From: Pseudanabaena mucicola FACHB-723
GTDB taxonomy: Bacteria > Cyanobacteriota > Cyanobacteriia > Pseudanabaenales > Pseudanabaenaceae
Direction of reading: 5' to 3'
NCBI RefSeq assembly: GCF_014696385.1
Contig: NZ_JACJQB010000012.1
Coordinates: 21,955-85,954, forward strand
DNA: 64,000 nucleotides
The translations under genes and the position numbers were made by a program. Position 1 is the first letter of the stretch, and every line of letters starts with the position of its first letter. A model generated the notes under the pieces. It had not been told where the DNA came from. It worked only from the letters and a program-made list of their open reading frames with translations, and did no database searches. Shown piece after piece: positions 18,486 to 29,753 of the stretch.

Positions 18486-18590
18486 GGCAAAATATTTTAA
18501 GATTTTTCTGTTTATTCCCCTCTTATCAATATTACCTTAGAGAGCATTCGGTCAAAGTAAAAGCACTGTGTAAACTTAATAATTACCCCA

Positions 18591-19238
18591 CTAATTGCTA
18601 CTTTCTTGAAGAGCAATCTTCATAAACTGTTCGACTTTTGATAAATCTTTGTCCCCTGCGGAACGTTCGACCCCACTAGATACGTCTACACCACTTGGGC
18701 ATACCATGGCGATCGCCTCAGCAACATTATCGGGAGATAGTCCCCCCGCGAGCCACCAGTCACAACTTGGCTGAAACTCGCGCAACATCTGCCAATCTAA
18801 GGTTTTGCCAGTGCCTCCCGCCATGTGTGGATCATAGGCATCCAGCAAAACCACGTCCACCACATCGCCAAAAAGTTGAGCCACAGCAAGCCCCGCTTGA
18901 TTTTTAACTCGCAGGGCTTTAATCAACTTAACTTGAGGTTTGATGTGAGCTAGCTGCGATCGCAATTGTTGGCAAAACTCTGGTGACTCATTTCCATGCA
19001 GTTGCACAGCATTTAGCCCTGCCTGCTCCACGGTTTGGCAAATTTCCGCCATACTGGCATCGAGAAACACACCGACAAGATCAAGGTTTGCGTCTAGACT
19101 GGAAGTGATTTTTGCGATCGCCATTGCTTCGATATATCGTGGTGATGAAGATACACAAATAAACCCCAGTGCGTTTGCCCCTATTTGGGCGATTGACTGA
19201 GCTTGCTCAAGTTTCGTAATTCCACAGATTTTGATATA
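18591..19238 (-). CDS. trpF: Phosphoribosylanthranilate isomerase
   Basis: TrpF carries out the third step of tryptophan synthesis from anthranilate. The ~215-residue barrel begins with MYIKICGIT, the usual TrpF start with the catalytic cysteine, and contains LVGVFLDAS, AVQLHGNES, LLDAYDP with the catalytic aspartate, and GLSPDNV followed by GVDVSSGVE. An upstream ATG at 19271 is in frame, but conservation favours 19238. The divergent SRPBCC gene starts only 31 bases away, so the promoters must overlap the coding ends. Confidence 0.95.
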   Translation of the reverse strand, partial: YIKICGITKLEQAQSIAQIGANALGFICVSSSPRYIEAMAIAKITSSLDANLDLVGVFLDASMAEICQTVEQAGLNAVQLHGNESPEFCQQLRSQLAHIKPQVKLIKALRVKNQAGLAVAQLFGDVVDVVLLDAYDPHMAGGTGKTLDWQMLREFQPSCDWWLAGGLSPDNVAEAIAMVCPSGVDVSSGVERSAGDKDLSKVEQFMKIALQESSN

Positions 19239-19269
19239 CATACACAAGCACTCACAAGCACTAATTTCC

Positions 19270-19968
19270 ATGACCGATTATCCATCCTACCCAAATCCTA
19301 TGCCCCCTCAACAACCAATAAATCAAACCCTAGGTGAGAAATTGGTGACTAAAGTCTCCACAGGCTCAGCAATAATCATGGCAATTGCGATCGCCTGTTG
19401 CACCCCCTCATTGCCAGCACGCGCATCTTTGTTTGATGGCCCCGTCGATCGCTTGCCGTCAATCCAGCGTAATTCGCTTCGTAATGGTCAATCGGTAGTC
19501 ACAGGCGAAAAAGGAAAATATGTAGCAAGGGTACTGATTACAGCGTCTCCTGATGTGGTTTGGAAGGTTTTGACAGATTATGGCAATCTCTCGAAATTCA
19601 TTCCCAACATGAAATCGAGCAAGGTGATTGAATCCCGTGGCAATCGTAAAATCATTGAACAGGTTGACGCTCGCCAAGTCTTTTTAGTTTCTGTAGTTTC
19701 GCGCACCAAGTTAGCAGTCCAAGAGACCGATCGCAAACAAATTGATTTCCGATTGCTCGATGGCGATCTTGCCAAAATGGAAGGCTACTGGAAAATGGAA
19801 CTTGTTTCGACAGTGCCACGCCGCCCACCAACACAAGTATTGATTACTTACACAGTCAATGCTCAGCCCAAAGGCTCTGTACCTACCGAAGCTTTCTATA
19901 CAATCTTTAAAGAAGCTTTAGATGACACCTTGCAAGCCATTAAAAAAGAAGTTAAAAGGAGAACATAG
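19270..19968 (+). CDS. SRPBCC (START-like) family protein with signal peptide
   Basis: A 232-residue protein with a signal sequence or anchor around residues 22-45 (ending near PARAS) and a Bet v 1/START-like domain recognised by YVARVLITASPDVVWKVLTDYGNL, IPNMKSSKVIESRG and FRLLDGDLAKMEGYW. Such proteins bind hydrophobic ligands and resemble COQ10/cyclase families; the ligand is unknown. The chosen ATG shares its CATG with a possible upstream trpF start. A 23-base-pair hairpin begins at the stop codon. Confidence 0.75.
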   Translation: MTDYPSYPNPMPPQQPINQTLGEKLVTKVSTGSAIIMAIAIACCTPSLPARASLFDGPVDRLPSIQRNSLRNGQSVVTGEKGKYVARVLITASPDVVWKVLTDYGNLSKFIPNMKSSKVIESRGNRKIIEQVDARQVFLVSVVSRTKLAVQETDRKQIDFRLLDGDLAKMEGYWKMELVSTVPRRPPTQVLITYTVNAQPKGSVPTEAFYTIFKEALDDTLQAIKKEVKRRT

Positions 19969-20017
19969 ATAGAAAGTATGAAGTATCACACAGCGTGTGA
20001 TACTTCATACTTTCTAT
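19969..20017 (+). terminator. Long perfect hairpin after the SRPBCC gene, loop AGC
   Basis: The arms 19969-19991 and 19995-20017 are perfectly complementary over 23 bases around AGC. It separates the SRPBCC gene from ligA, 38 bases downstream. No T run follows. Confidence 0.7.
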
Positions 20018-20037
20018 TGAGTTTTTGAGTAGAGTAA

Positions 20038-22077
<2,040 letters not shown>

Positions 22078-22096
22078 GACTTACGCAAATTTCTGT

Positions 22097-22124
22097 GTAG
22101 TGGCAATTCATGAATTGCCACTAC
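22097..22124. terminator. Perfect 28-base palindrome between ligA and rdgB
   Basis: GTAGTGGCAATTCA followed by its exact complement forms a 14-base-pair stem. It lies 20 bases after ligA and 11 bases from the convergent rdgB stop, so it can serve both. It lacks the GC-NNN-GC tip of the main hairpin family. Confidence 0.6.
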
Positions 22125-22134
22125 TACGGACAAA

Positions 22135-22734
22135 TTAGGAATGTAAAACCTGTGCTAACTTGTCGTGCAGCAAGGTCAGCGCATTGGCGCGATGACTGAT
22201 TTTCGCCTTGATGTCGGCGGGAATTTCGCCAAAGGTTTGCTGAAGCTCTGGCACAAAGAAAATAGGATCATAACCAAAACCGCCCTGCCCAAGCGGTGCA
22301 TCGGCGATCTCGCCCTTGCAAACACCAACTGCATCCGCCACAATTTTGCCATCGGGTGAGGCAATTGCGATCGCACAGACAAACTGGGCTTCACGGTTAG
22401 GCTGATCTTGCAATTCTGATAACACCCGATTAATGCGATCGCAATCTGTATCCGCATACCTTGCCGACAGTACCCCTGGCGCACCATTGAGGGCAAATAC
22501 TTCTAAACCTGAGTCGTCAGCAATTGCCCACTCTTGAGTGGCGATCGCCACTTGAGAAGCCTTGAGATGGGCATTGGCAATAAAAGTTGTCCCAGTTTCT
22601 TCGACATCAATGTGGTCAGGTTTGGGCATCAAGGTTACACCCAAATCCGCCAAATAAGCCCGAAATTCTTTGATTTTGCCAGCATTACCGCTAGCGATTA
22701 CTAATTTCTTTAGTTGAATTGATAGATCAGACAT
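22135..22734 (-). CDS. rdgB: dITP/XTP pyrophosphatase (HAM1/RdgB)
   Basis: This enzyme hydrolyses non-canonical purine triphosphates and keeps them out of DNA. The family motifs are present: KKLVIASGNAGKIKEF at the start, ANAHLKA, the metal site ADDSGLEV, GVLSARYA and GGFGYDPIF, with ISHRANAL near the end. Length (199) is normal. It is convergent with ligA. Confidence 0.95.
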   Translation of the reverse strand: MSDLSIQLKKLVIASGNAGKIKEFRAYLADLGVTLMPKPDHIDVEETGTTFIANAHLKASQVAIATQEWAIADDSGLEVFALNGAPGVLSARYADTDCDRINRVLSELQDQPNREAQFVCAIAIASPDGKIVADAVGVCKGEIADAPLGQGGFGYDPIFFVPELQQTFGEIPADIKAKISHRANALTLLHDKLAQVLHS

Positions 22735-22828
22735 TGATTAAACCGTGCGTTATAAACAATAAAATATAGGGCTTTTAAACTTTTCTTAAACTTATTCGCA
22801 AATGAGAGCGATCGCAATCTTTGTCTCC

Positions 22829-23998
22829 CTAAGCCTTTTGCGCCAAACATGCCAGTAAAGCTTGAATTTGTTCCTTGGTATGGGTTGCCATTAAGGTAAT
22901 TCTAATTCTGGCGGTTGGCACAGTCGGCGGACGAATCGCAGGAGCAAAAATACCATGATCGCGCAAATGTTTTGCGATATGCATCGTTTCAGGAATATCA
23001 CCTACTGCGATCGCAATAATTGGTGAATCAAAGGCAATTGCCGACATGCCTAAATTCTGCAATCCCTGTTTTACCATTGCCACATTTTGCCAAAGTTGCT
23101 GACGGCGCTCATGATCAGACTTGACAATTGTTACCGCCGTCATCGCCGCCCCCGTATCCGCAGGCGATAAACCCGTTGTATAAATCCAAGTCGCCGCCCG
23201 ATTGCGTAAGTAGTCAATTAACTTCGCCGAACCTGCCACATAGCCGCCCAAACTTCCTAACGCCTTACTCAACGTTCCCACTTGAATTAAATCCTGCTGA
23301 ATTCCCAGAGCATTGGTCAAACCACCACCGCGATCGCCAAATATGCCCGTACCATGGGCTTCATCCACTAGCACCATACATTCATAGGTTGCCGCCAAAT
23401 CCATAATTGCTTGTAACGGCGCAAGGTCGCCATCCATACTAAACACACTATCCGTCGTAATCAGACAACGACGATAATTGCCGCGATGTTGTTTTAACTT
23501 AGTCGCCAGATCATCGAGATCCACATGGCGATAATCGATCGCTGTTGCCCCGCTCATCAATGCGCCTTTTTTCAAACAAGAGTGATTGTATTCATCACCT
23601 AAAATTAAATCGCGTTGCCCTGCAATCGCTGAAATTGTCCCTAAATTGGCGAGATAACCTGAGCTAAACACCAAAGCTGCTTCCGTATTTTTAAGATCAG
23701 CGATCGCAGTTTCTAGCTCTTCATGCAGAGCTAAATGACCCGTTACCAATCGTGAGCCTGTCGAGCCAGTGCCATACCTTTCGGTAGCGGCGATGGCAGC
23801 ATCAATCAAGCGGCGATCCCCCGCTAGTCCCAGATAATTATTGCTAGCAAACATCAACATTTCGCGTCCATCAATATTTGCGATCGCACCTGCTTTGCTA
23901 CTCACAGTTTGCGTAGAGCGATACCAGTTTGCTTTGTGAATTGAGTCAAGCGAGCGATCAATCCAGTCATAGGGAGTAGATATGGGTTTAGCCTTCAC
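22829..23998 (-). CDS. bioF: 8-amino-7-oxononanoate synthase
   Basis: A PLP-dependent alpha-oxoamine synthase that makes the biotin precursor 8-amino-7-oxononanoate from pimeloyl-ACP and alanine. The 389-residue fold-type I enzyme shows [44 protein letters not shown] and the PLP lysine motif [13 protein letters not shown]. The close relative KBL is the alternative; the ATG context and RVTGH-type motif fit BioF. No other bio genes are adjacent. Confidence 0.87.
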   Translation of the reverse strand: MKAKPISTPYDWIDRSLDSIHKANWYRSTQTVSSKAGAIANIDGREMLMFASNNYLGLAGDRRLIDAAIAATERYGTGSTGSRLVTGHLALHEELETAIADLKNTEAALVFSSGYLANLGTISAIAGQRDLILGDEYNHSCLKKGALMSGATAIDYRHVDLDDLATKLKQHRGNYRRCLITTDSVFSMDGDLAPLQAIMDLAATYECMVLVDEAHGTGIFGDRGGGLTNALGIQQDLIQVGTLSKALGSLGGYVAGSAKLIDYLRNRAATWIYTTGLSPADTGAAMTAVTIVKSDHERRQQLWQNVAMVKQGLQNLGMSAIAFDSPIIAIAVGDIPETMHIAKHLRDHGIFAPAIRPPTVPTARIRITLMATHTKEQIQALLACLAQKA

Positions 23999-24071
23999 AC
24001 TTCTTTACAAATCAGTTTAAAATTAAATAATATCAATTCTCATTTATACCGCTATTATCTAGGTTTCAAAA

Positions 24072-24959
24072 ATGACCGTTGCATATCCCCGTAAACTTCG
24101 TGGACAACTAAGCGCCCAAGACATCCTTAATCAAGTGGTTCGTCAACGTGAGATTCATATGGTGACACTCAATCGTTACCGTTTCAATGAACAACGTAGC
24201 TGTAAAGATTTAACTGATCTAATCGAAAAACTTGATGGCAATCCCCGTGACCTGATCAAGGATCTTTCCCATCACATTGCCGATGAAGCTCGTCATGCGC
24301 TCTGGCTGACTGACTTGCTTTACGAACTCGGTGAAGATATTGGTACTCCTCCCGGAACTTCCTACATCGATGAGTTTGAGCGATTCATTAGCCATGACAC
24401 AATTACCACCGCAGAAGATGGCATCATCGAATCCCTCGCCGCCATCAATGTCACCGAAAAGCGTGGTTGTGAATATTTTGCCGCCCATATTCGCGCACTT
24501 GATAAAGCTGAACAAACCACAGAAAACATCAAGATTCGCGATACCATTGCTAAAATCTTACCTGAAGAAGTAGAACATGTGCGCTGGGGTAATCGCAAGC
24601 TTGCAGAAATTGGGAAACAGAGTGAAGCTCTACATGCCAAGGTCGAAACCGCTAAGCGCAAGTATGCCGCTATTGAGCAAGCAGCCTATGAGTCGGGAAT
24701 GGATGTGCTTGCGGGTGCAGAGGTACGTCGGGTCGAGAACCTGATGAAGATTGCTGATACGATGCCGCTTTGGCAACGTCCCCAATATTTGATGGATCAA
24801 CTTCCTCAGACTTTGTTCTCTCCCGAATTGCAAAAGACTCGTATTGATTTAGTCAAGAAAGCTTGGGAAAAGGATCCTTCTAATTTTGTGGAGAAATTTA
24901 TCCCCATGTTCTTTAGTGGCAATCTAAAAGATACCGCAAATAAGGCAGGCAAATATTAG
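24072..24959 (+). CDS. Ferritin-like di-iron family protein, cyanobacterial
   Basis: The 295-residue all-helical protein has ferritin-like iron-binding pairs: HIADEARHALW near residue 75 and PEEVEHVRW near 170, plus helical glutamates in between (ESLAAINVTEKRGCEY). A soluble di-iron oxidase or binding role is likely, but the substrate is not known. The family is widespread in cyanobacteria as a ferritin-like domain protein. It is divergent from bioF, and a strong hairpin follows. Confidence 0.75.
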   Translation: MTVAYPRKLRGQLSAQDILNQVVRQREIHMVTLNRYRFNEQRSCKDLTDLIEKLDGNPRDLIKDLSHHIADEARHALWLTDLLYELGEDIGTPPGTSYIDEFERFISHDTITTAEDGIIESLAAINVTEKRGCEYFAAHIRALDKAEQTTENIKIRDTIAKILPEEVEHVRWGNRKLAEIGKQSEALHAKVETAKRKYAAIEQAAYESGMDVLAGAEVRRVENLMKIADTMPLWQRPQYLMDQLPQTLFSPELQKTRIDLVKKAWEKDPSNFVEKFIPMFFSGNLKDTANKAGKY

Positions 24960-24966
24960 CCTTACT

Positions 24967-25005
24967 AAAGAGCAAGTGCCGCGCTCTGCGCGGCACTTGC
25001 TCTTT
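24967..25005. terminator. Perfect hairpin between convergent genes, triloop TCT
   Basis: Arms of 18 bases (24967-24984 and 24988-25005) close TCT between GCGC and GCGC. The second arm ends inside the stop codon region of the convergent gene at 25004. It probably terminates both transcripts. Confidence 0.78.
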
Positions 25006-25639
25006 ATCTCAACAGAGATTCTAATTCTTTCAATAGTAAAATTTGTTCTTGGCGATTGGCTTCCAGACGACTTAAAATCACAGCAGTTCGCTTCTGTTTA
25101 TTAGTTCCTAATCCTTCTTGATTTCCTTGCTGATTCATCTGATTAGGTTTCGTTATGGCTGCGCCAAGATTAGTAATGATGGTGAAGGGATAGGTCAATA
25201 TCAATAGCCAGAATTTTTTAGTGATATCGGCGATTGCGCCTAATAGCCCTGAAACAAATACCAGTAACAGCATTGATATCCCAAAACTCTGCAAAGGATG
25301 GTTAACTATCCAAATCAATTGCGGATGATGATTAATCCAATTATTTAAAGGTGCATTAACTGAAGCCTTGATCCCTTCAGCTAGGGTTTGATTAAGAACG
25401 TCAATTTTTTGGGAAATACCACCAATCGAGCTGTCAGCCGCTTTAGTCAAATTTGTTTTGGTCGTTTCTGTGACCTGACGCAAACCATCAAGGGAATGAG
25501 CCGTATTATCTAAAACCACATTTTTCGCTTGCTGGGCATTTTGACTAACCGCATTGAGAGCAGCATCAATATTTGTACTCACAAAGCCCTTGGCTGTTTG
25601 AAATTTGTTGACAAGGTTTTCTGGAAGAGAAATAGGCAT
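25004..25639 (-). CDS. Hypothetical protein with two membrane helices
   Basis: I do not recognise this 211-residue protein. Residues 1-95 are helical and rich in Ala, Asn, Gln and Thr with apolipophorin-like heptads (NAVSQNAQQAKNVVLD). Two hydrophobic segments at about 115-137 and 143-162 probably form a hairpin in the membrane, and the charged C-terminus looks like a coiled coil (LEANRQEQILLLKELESLL). It could be a thylakoid or plasma membrane stress protein, but there is no direct evidence. Confidence 0.6.
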   Translation of the reverse strand: MPISLPENLVNKFQTAKGFVSTNIDAALNAVSQNAQQAKNVVLDNTAHSLDGLRQVTETTKTNLTKAADSSIGGISQKIDVLNQTLAEGIKASVNAPLNNWINHHPQLIWIVNHPLQSFGISMLLLVFVSGLLGAIADITKKFWLLILTYPFTIITNLGAAITKPNQMNQQGNQEGLGTNKQKRTAVILSRLEANRQEQILLLKELESLLR

Positions 25640-25703
25640 AGATAAAAAATTAAGAGATAGTGCTGTAACTAAGTTAAAACACTATCTCCCATAAATACAA
25701 ACG

Positions 25704-25727
25704 AAAGCGGCGCGAAGTGCCGCCTTT
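25704..25727. terminator. Hairpin between the SIMPL gene and the membrane protein gene, loop GAA
   Basis: A short stem GGCGC-GAA-GTGCC with flanking AAAG/CTTT pairs. It lies after the SIMPL-domain gene (read from the minus strand) and fits the GC-NNN-GC family, with one bulge. Confidence 0.5.
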
Positions 25728-25746
25728 ATTTATTTGGGTTAGTCAA

Positions 25747-26475
25747 TTAGTAGGTAATTTGCAAGGTTACGGAAGCATTGACCTTCTGCTCACCTCCTAA
25801 AATTGGCACAGCATCAGCCGAAGACTTAGCCAGCATTTCAGCGCGAGGCTGAGGCACTGGATAGGAGATTCCTGAATCACTGATCTGAATAGTCTTAATC
25901 GACTTTTGAGTCAAGCCTAGCGCCCTAAGAACCGTATTAGCTTGAGCTTGGGCATCTTGAACAGCATCACGCAGCGCAAATTGCTTCGCTTCATCGAGCA
26001 TCGTATCTGTTGCCACAAAACTAAGCTGCTCAATTTGATTTGCTCCTGCGGCAACTGCGGCATCAAGGGTTGCCCCAGCTTTGTCGATCGCCACTAAAAA
26101 GCTGACACTGGTTTGTCCTGTAAAGCCTTCTTGGGTTTGGCGATTATTTTCATAAACATACTTGGGACTAAGTTGGATTGTTGTGGTCTGGAGCTTCTCG
26201 ACACCTAGCTGTTGCAGTTTGGTCACGATGCTATTTGCCTGACGGGCTACCTCCGCTTGGGTTGCGATCGCAGTTTTCCCCTCAGCCGTCACCCCCAACT
26301 GAATTCTTGCCTTCGTTGTTTTCACTGCTCTTTCCCCACGCCCCGTCACCGTTAGCACCCGCTCATTAGCTTGGTTACTAATGGTTGATTCCTGTGCTTT
26401 TGCCGATGGTGCGATCACCGCTACCGAGGGGATGCAAAAAGCTAGACTGAGAATAAATGTCGTTATATGGCGCAT
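25747..26475 (-). CDS. SIMPL (DUF541) domain periplasmic protein
   Basis: The 242-residue protein has a clear signal peptide (cleavage near AKAQES) and a SIMPL/DUF541 domain: ERVLTVTGRGERAVKT, ARIQLGVTAEGKTA, LQQLGVEKLQTTTIQLSPKY and LRDAVQDAQAQANTVLRALG. Related proteins (BP26, YggE) form ring-like periplasmic oligomers and are linked to oxidative stress. The Gly/Ser C-terminus ends in a beta strand. It is divergent from speA with 315 bases between. Confidence 0.87.
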   Translation of the reverse strand: MRHITTFILSLAFCIPSVAVIAPSAKAQESTISNQANERVLTVTGRGERAVKTTKARIQLGVTAEGKTAIATQAEVARQANSIVTKLQQLGVEKLQTTTIQLSPKYVYENNRQTQEGFTGQTSVSFLVAIDKAGATLDAAVAAGANQIEQLSFVATDTMLDEAKQFALRDAVQDAQAQANTVLRALGLTQKSIKTIQISDSGISYPVPQPRAEMLAKSSADAVPILGGEQKVNASVTLQITY

Positions 26476-26790
26476 ATATTTAAATTCCTATGAATTTCTA
26501 TTTCATGATATTTTTGTCTGTACTATTTTTGAAGATATCACCGAAATACTACAGAATCGATTCCAGTTACACTTTCGGCAACAACCCATCAAGGATGTTC
26601 CCAAATTCTAAATATCTGGGTGTAAACTTTCAACTTGTTCAAATCGATCTGGACTATTTCCCAAATTAGCCACTACATTAGTATCTGATGATTAATTTAA
26701 TTGAGCAGATTTGTACCGCCCGCGTAGCGGGCGGTACAAATCTGCTCAATTAGTCATTTAAAATTCGTAAGGTTTATTAGGATTGACAAG
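26476..26790. other. Gene-free divergent region between the SIMPL gene and speA
   Basis: The 315-base region should hold the promoters of two divergent genes. Its main feature is the 26-base-pair hairpin at 26698-26752, only 39 bases upstream of speA. A 59-codon plus-strand frame (26490-26669) exists but I do not believe in it. No clear promoter elements or known regulatory site were found. Confidence 0.5.
26698..26752 (+). repeat. 26-base-pair perfect hairpin in the speA upstream region, triloop GTA
   Basis: The arms pair without a mismatch from 26698-26723 to 26727-26752 and close GTA between GC and GC. Unlike most members of this family it is not behind a gene: both neighbours point away from it. 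It will be part of the speA leader if transcription starts upstream. Confidence 0.75.
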
Positions 26791-28716
26791 ATGTTGCAAG
26801 AGATTCAGTTACCTGTGGTTGCGGATACTAAAAAATGGTTGATCCAAGATAGTGAGTCACTCTATCGGATTAATGGTTGGGGTGAGCCTTATTTTAGTAT
26901 TAACGAAGCAGGTCATGTGACTGTCTCGCCGCAGGGCGATCGCGGTGGCTGCATTGACCTCTTCGAGTTGGTCAACGATCTCAAGCAACGAGGATTGCGA
27001 CTGCCAATTTTAGTCAGGTTTTCCGATATCTTGGCAGATCGCATCGAGCGCCTCAATGCCACCTTTGCTAGAGCGATCGCCCGCTACAACTACAACGGTG
27101 TTTATAAAGGTGTATTTCCAGTCAAAGTCAACCAACAGCGTCAACTAGTAGAAGAAATTGCCAAGTTTGGTAAACCATTTCAGTTTGGACTAGAGGCAGG
27201 TTCTAAGCCCGAATTACTGATTGCCCTATCAACCCTCCGCACTCCCGGCGCTTTACTAATCTGCAATGGCTACAAAGATGCTGAGTATATTGAAACGGCA
27301 CTACTAGCGAGAAAGCTTGGTCAAAATACAATTATTGTGATCGAGCAATTGGAAGAAGTGGAAATGATCATCCGCGCTGCCACCAAGTTAGGCATTGCAC
27401 CTGTGGTTGGGGTGAGAGCAAAACTTAGTGCTAAGGGTATCGGTCATTGGGAAGACTCTACAGGAGATCGCGCGAAGTTCGGCTTGAGCATGTGGGAAAT
27501 TCTCGAAACCGTTGAGCAGTTGGAAGCGGCAAACATGTTGGAATCTCTCAAGTTGCTCCACTTTCATATCGGCTCACAGATTAGTAATATCAGTACGATT
27601 AAAGATGCTCTCAGAGAAGCGGGACAAATCTATGTGCAGCTTGTATCCATGGGCGCACCGATGGGACATTTAGATGTTGGCGGTGGTTTGGGGGTTGACT
27701 ACGATGGTTCTAAAACCAACTTCTATGCTTCCAAAAACTACAGTATGCAGAACTATGCTTACGACATTGTGGCAGCCATTAAAGATGCTTGTACGGAAAA
27801 AAATATTCCTGTACCTACCCTCACCAGTGAGAGTGGGCGGGCGATTGCGTCCCATCAGTCCGTACTTGTATTCGACGTAATGGGGATTAGCGGTATACCC
27901 AATCAAGCAATTCCTCCATTACAAGATGATGAACATATTATTGTTCGCAATCTCTTTGAAACCTTAGAGAACATCAATGAAAATAACTATCAAGAGATTT
28001 ATCATGATGCCGTGCAGTTTAACCAAGAAGCGATCAGTCTATTTTCCTTTGGCTACTTGACGCTCAAGCAACGCGCTCGCATTGAACGTCTGTTTTGGGA
28101 ATGTTGCGATCGCATTCTCAAAGTAACTCGCAAACTTAACTATGTGCCTGATGATCTTGAAGACCTTGAAAAGTCAATGGCATTGACCTATTACTGCAAT
28201 TTCTCAGTATTTCAGTCTGCTCCCGACAGTTGGGCTATTGATCAATTGTTCCCGATCATGCCGATCCATCGTCTCAACGAAGAACCCAGTTGTCGCGGTA
28301 CGATCGCCGATTTAACCTGTGATAGCGATGGCAAGATCGATCGCTTTATCGACCTCCGTGACGTAAAGTCTGTTCTAGAACTACATCCTTTCATTGCCGA
28401 AGAACCTTACTATCTCGCCCTCTTTCTTGGTGGCGCATATCAAGAAATTCTTGGCGATTTACACAATCTCTTCGGTGATACCGATGCCGTCCATATCCAC
28501 GCAACCCCAACGGGCTACAAAGTGGAACATGTGATTAAAGGCGACTCGATGACTGAGGTATTAGCCTATGTGCAGTACAACCGTGAGTCTATGCTCGAAA
28601 ATATCCGTCAAGAAACCGAACGGGCATTGCAAGAAAAGCAAATCACCCTTGAGGAGGCAAGACTATTCTTGCAAAAGTATGAGCATTGCCTCAATGGTTA
28701 TACATACCTAAGCTAA
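26791..28716 (+). CDS. speA: Biosynthetic arginine decarboxylase
   Basis: SpeA converts arginine to agmatine, the first step of polyamine synthesis in cyanobacteria. The 641-residue protein has the usual size and a PLP-binding alanine-racemase-like barrel with Lys112 in YKGVFPVKVNQQR, the HFHIGSQISN and GLGVDYDGSKT motifs, SESGRAIASHQS for the substrate and the C-terminal beta domain. Polyamine-type permeases (PotB/PotC) are also encoded in this window at 58 kb. A long hairpin ends the gene. Confidence 0.95.
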   Translation: MLQEIQLPVVADTKKWLIQDSESLYRINGWGEPYFSINEAGHVTVSPQGDRGGCIDLFELVNDLKQRGLRLPILVRFSDILADRIERLNATFARAIARYNYNGVYKGVFPVKVNQQRQLVEEIAKFGKPFQFGLEAGSKPELLIALSTLRTPGALLICNGYKDAEYIETALLARKLGQNTIIVIEQLEEVEMIIRAATKLGIAPVVGVRAKLSAKGIGHWEDSTGDRAKFGLSMWEILETVEQLEAANMLESLKLLHFHIGSQISNISTIKDALREAGQIYVQLVSMGAPMGHLDVGGGLGVDYDGSKTNFYASKNYSMQNYAYDIVAAIKDACTEKNIPVPTLTSESGRAIASHQSVLVFDVMGISGIPNQAIPPLQDDEHIIVRNLFETLENINENNYQEIYHDAVQFNQEAISLFSFGYLTLKQRARIERLFWECCDRILKVTRKLNYVPDDLEDLEKSMALTYYCNFSVFQSAPDSWAIDQLFPIMPIHRLNEEPSCRGTIADLTCDSDGKIDRFIDLRDVKSVLELHPFIAEEPYYLALFLGGAYQEILGDLHNLFGDTDAVHIHATPTGYKVEHVIKGDSMTEVLAYVQYNRESMLENIRQETERALQEKQITLEEARLFLQKYEHCLNGYTYLS

Positions 28717-28748
28717 TTACAGCGCTTGGCGCTGACTTAAAAATCAGA

Positions 28749-28791
28749 AAAACTTTTGAAAGCAGCGCTTTGCGCTGCTTTCAAAAGTTTT
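28749..28791. terminator. Hairpin between speA and the convergent hypothetical gene, triloop TTT
   Basis: Perfect 20-base arms (28749-28768 and 28772-28791) around TTT, closed by GCGC and GCGC, starting in A4 and ending in T4. It should terminate speA and the convergent minus-strand gene. Confidence 0.8.
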
Positions 28792-28818
28792 GTACTAATT
28801 CAAGCCTCAACAAGCTTG

Positions 28819-29190
28819 TTATTTTTTAATACTGAGCTGCTGATTTAGCGATCTCAATTCTTGCAAAATTTCTTTTAAGAGCCGATTCGTTTCATTTTGA
28901 GTAGGTTCTTGCACCTGAATTGTCACTTGCTTGATCTTCAGAACATCCCGTGCAAATCTTGACACCTCCGTCGGGTGAAACAGCAAAGGATCGCGGTCAC
29001 TCTGCCGTAATTCAGGATTCAGCTTAGATGGATCATAGGGCAGATTTAATAACCCCTGATCAGGATCGGTGTTGGCATAGCGGTAAACAGATGCACGCGA
29101 TCGCCCCAAAGCCTTTTGAATTGCCTCCACATCCATTAATTCATAGATATGTTCAGAAGAAATTTCAGAATTAAACGAAGGATGAGCCAT
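28819..29190 (-). CDS. Cyanobacterial hypothetical protein with HTH-like N-terminus
   Basis: A 123-residue protein of a type often labelled resolvase or DNA-binding protein in cyanobacteria. Residues 17-45 (LMDVEAIQKALGRSRASVYRYANT) look like a helix-turn-helix that reads out DNA, the middle is Pro/Asp-rich, and the C-terminus is a short coiled coil (TNRLLKEILQELRSLNQQL). A regulatory role is likely, targets are unknown. It stands alone. Confidence 0.6.
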   Translation of the reverse strand: MAHPSFNSEISSEHIYELMDVEAIQKALGRSRASVYRYANTDPDQGLLNLPYDPSKLNPELRQSDRDPLLFHPTEVSRFARDVLKIKQVTIQVQEPTQNETNRLLKEILQELRSLNQQLSIKK

Positions 29191-29326
29191 AAAAATGAGC
29201 CAACTGGTCTTGTATGCTAATCTCGATAATTATAGTCTCATTAAGAGTCTAATCGTCTTAAAGATTGGGCAATCTAAAACATTTAATAGAAGGCATTAAG
29301 TAGCTAGGTATAATTAAAATCCAGAT

Positions 29327-29369
29327 CTAAAGCATGTGACGCACGCGCAGCGTGCGTCACATGCTTTAG
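29327..29369. terminator. Perfect hairpin after the HPt gene, triloop GCA
   Basis: Arms of 20 bases (29327-29346 and 29350-29369) enclose GCA between GC and GC. Read on the minus strand, it follows the HPt gene stop by 21 bases. A degraded look-alike lies at about 29920-29955. Confidence 0.75.
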
Positions 29370-29390
29370 GATGACTTACCATTAAATTTT

Positions 29391-29753
29391 CTAAGCAGAC
29401 AAAGCTACCACTTTCTCCGAGACAAATTGTTCAACATCCTTCATCTGGGCTTGAATATCCTCAAGTAAGCCCAAAATTGGCTCAAAATTTTGACTAGATG
29501 CCAAGTTTTCCATTTTTACGGCTAGTGGTTGCACTCTCAATGCACCAACATTCGCACTTGCCCCTTTAATATGGTGAGCCTCAGCCATAATACCCATCTG
29601 ATCCTGATTGCTAATTAGCACTTGGATCGTGGCGATTCTCTGAAGAGTATCTTCAACATAAACCTGTAAAACTTCAATTTCAAATTCTATATCTCCCTCT
29701 GATATCTGATTAAGGTGTTTTACATCTATAGGAGATTGAAACTGCTGATTCAT
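29391..29753 (-). CDS. Stand-alone histidine phosphotransfer (HPt) protein
   Basis: The 120-residue protein has an HPt four-helix domain with the phosphorylated histidine in AHHIKGASANVGALR (His60). It shuttles phosphate between the receiver of a hybrid kinase and a response regulator. The hybrid kinase at 14.7-18.5 kb has a receiver but no HPt and is a possible partner; nothing proves it. The gene is alone, with ~275 bases of non-coding sequence upstream. Confidence 0.85.
   Translation of the reverse strand: MNQQFQSPIDVKHLNQISEGDIEFEIEVLQVYVEDTLQRIATIQVLISNQDQMGIMAEAHHIKGASANVGALRVQPLAVKMENLASSQNFEPILGLLEDIQAQMKDVEQFVSEKVVALSA

Noticed and set aside
26490..26669. 59-codon plus-strand frame MNFYFMIFLSVLF and on
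   Set aside because: It lies in a divergent promoter region, lacks a ribosome site and has no recognisable motif; conservation would be needed to accept it.
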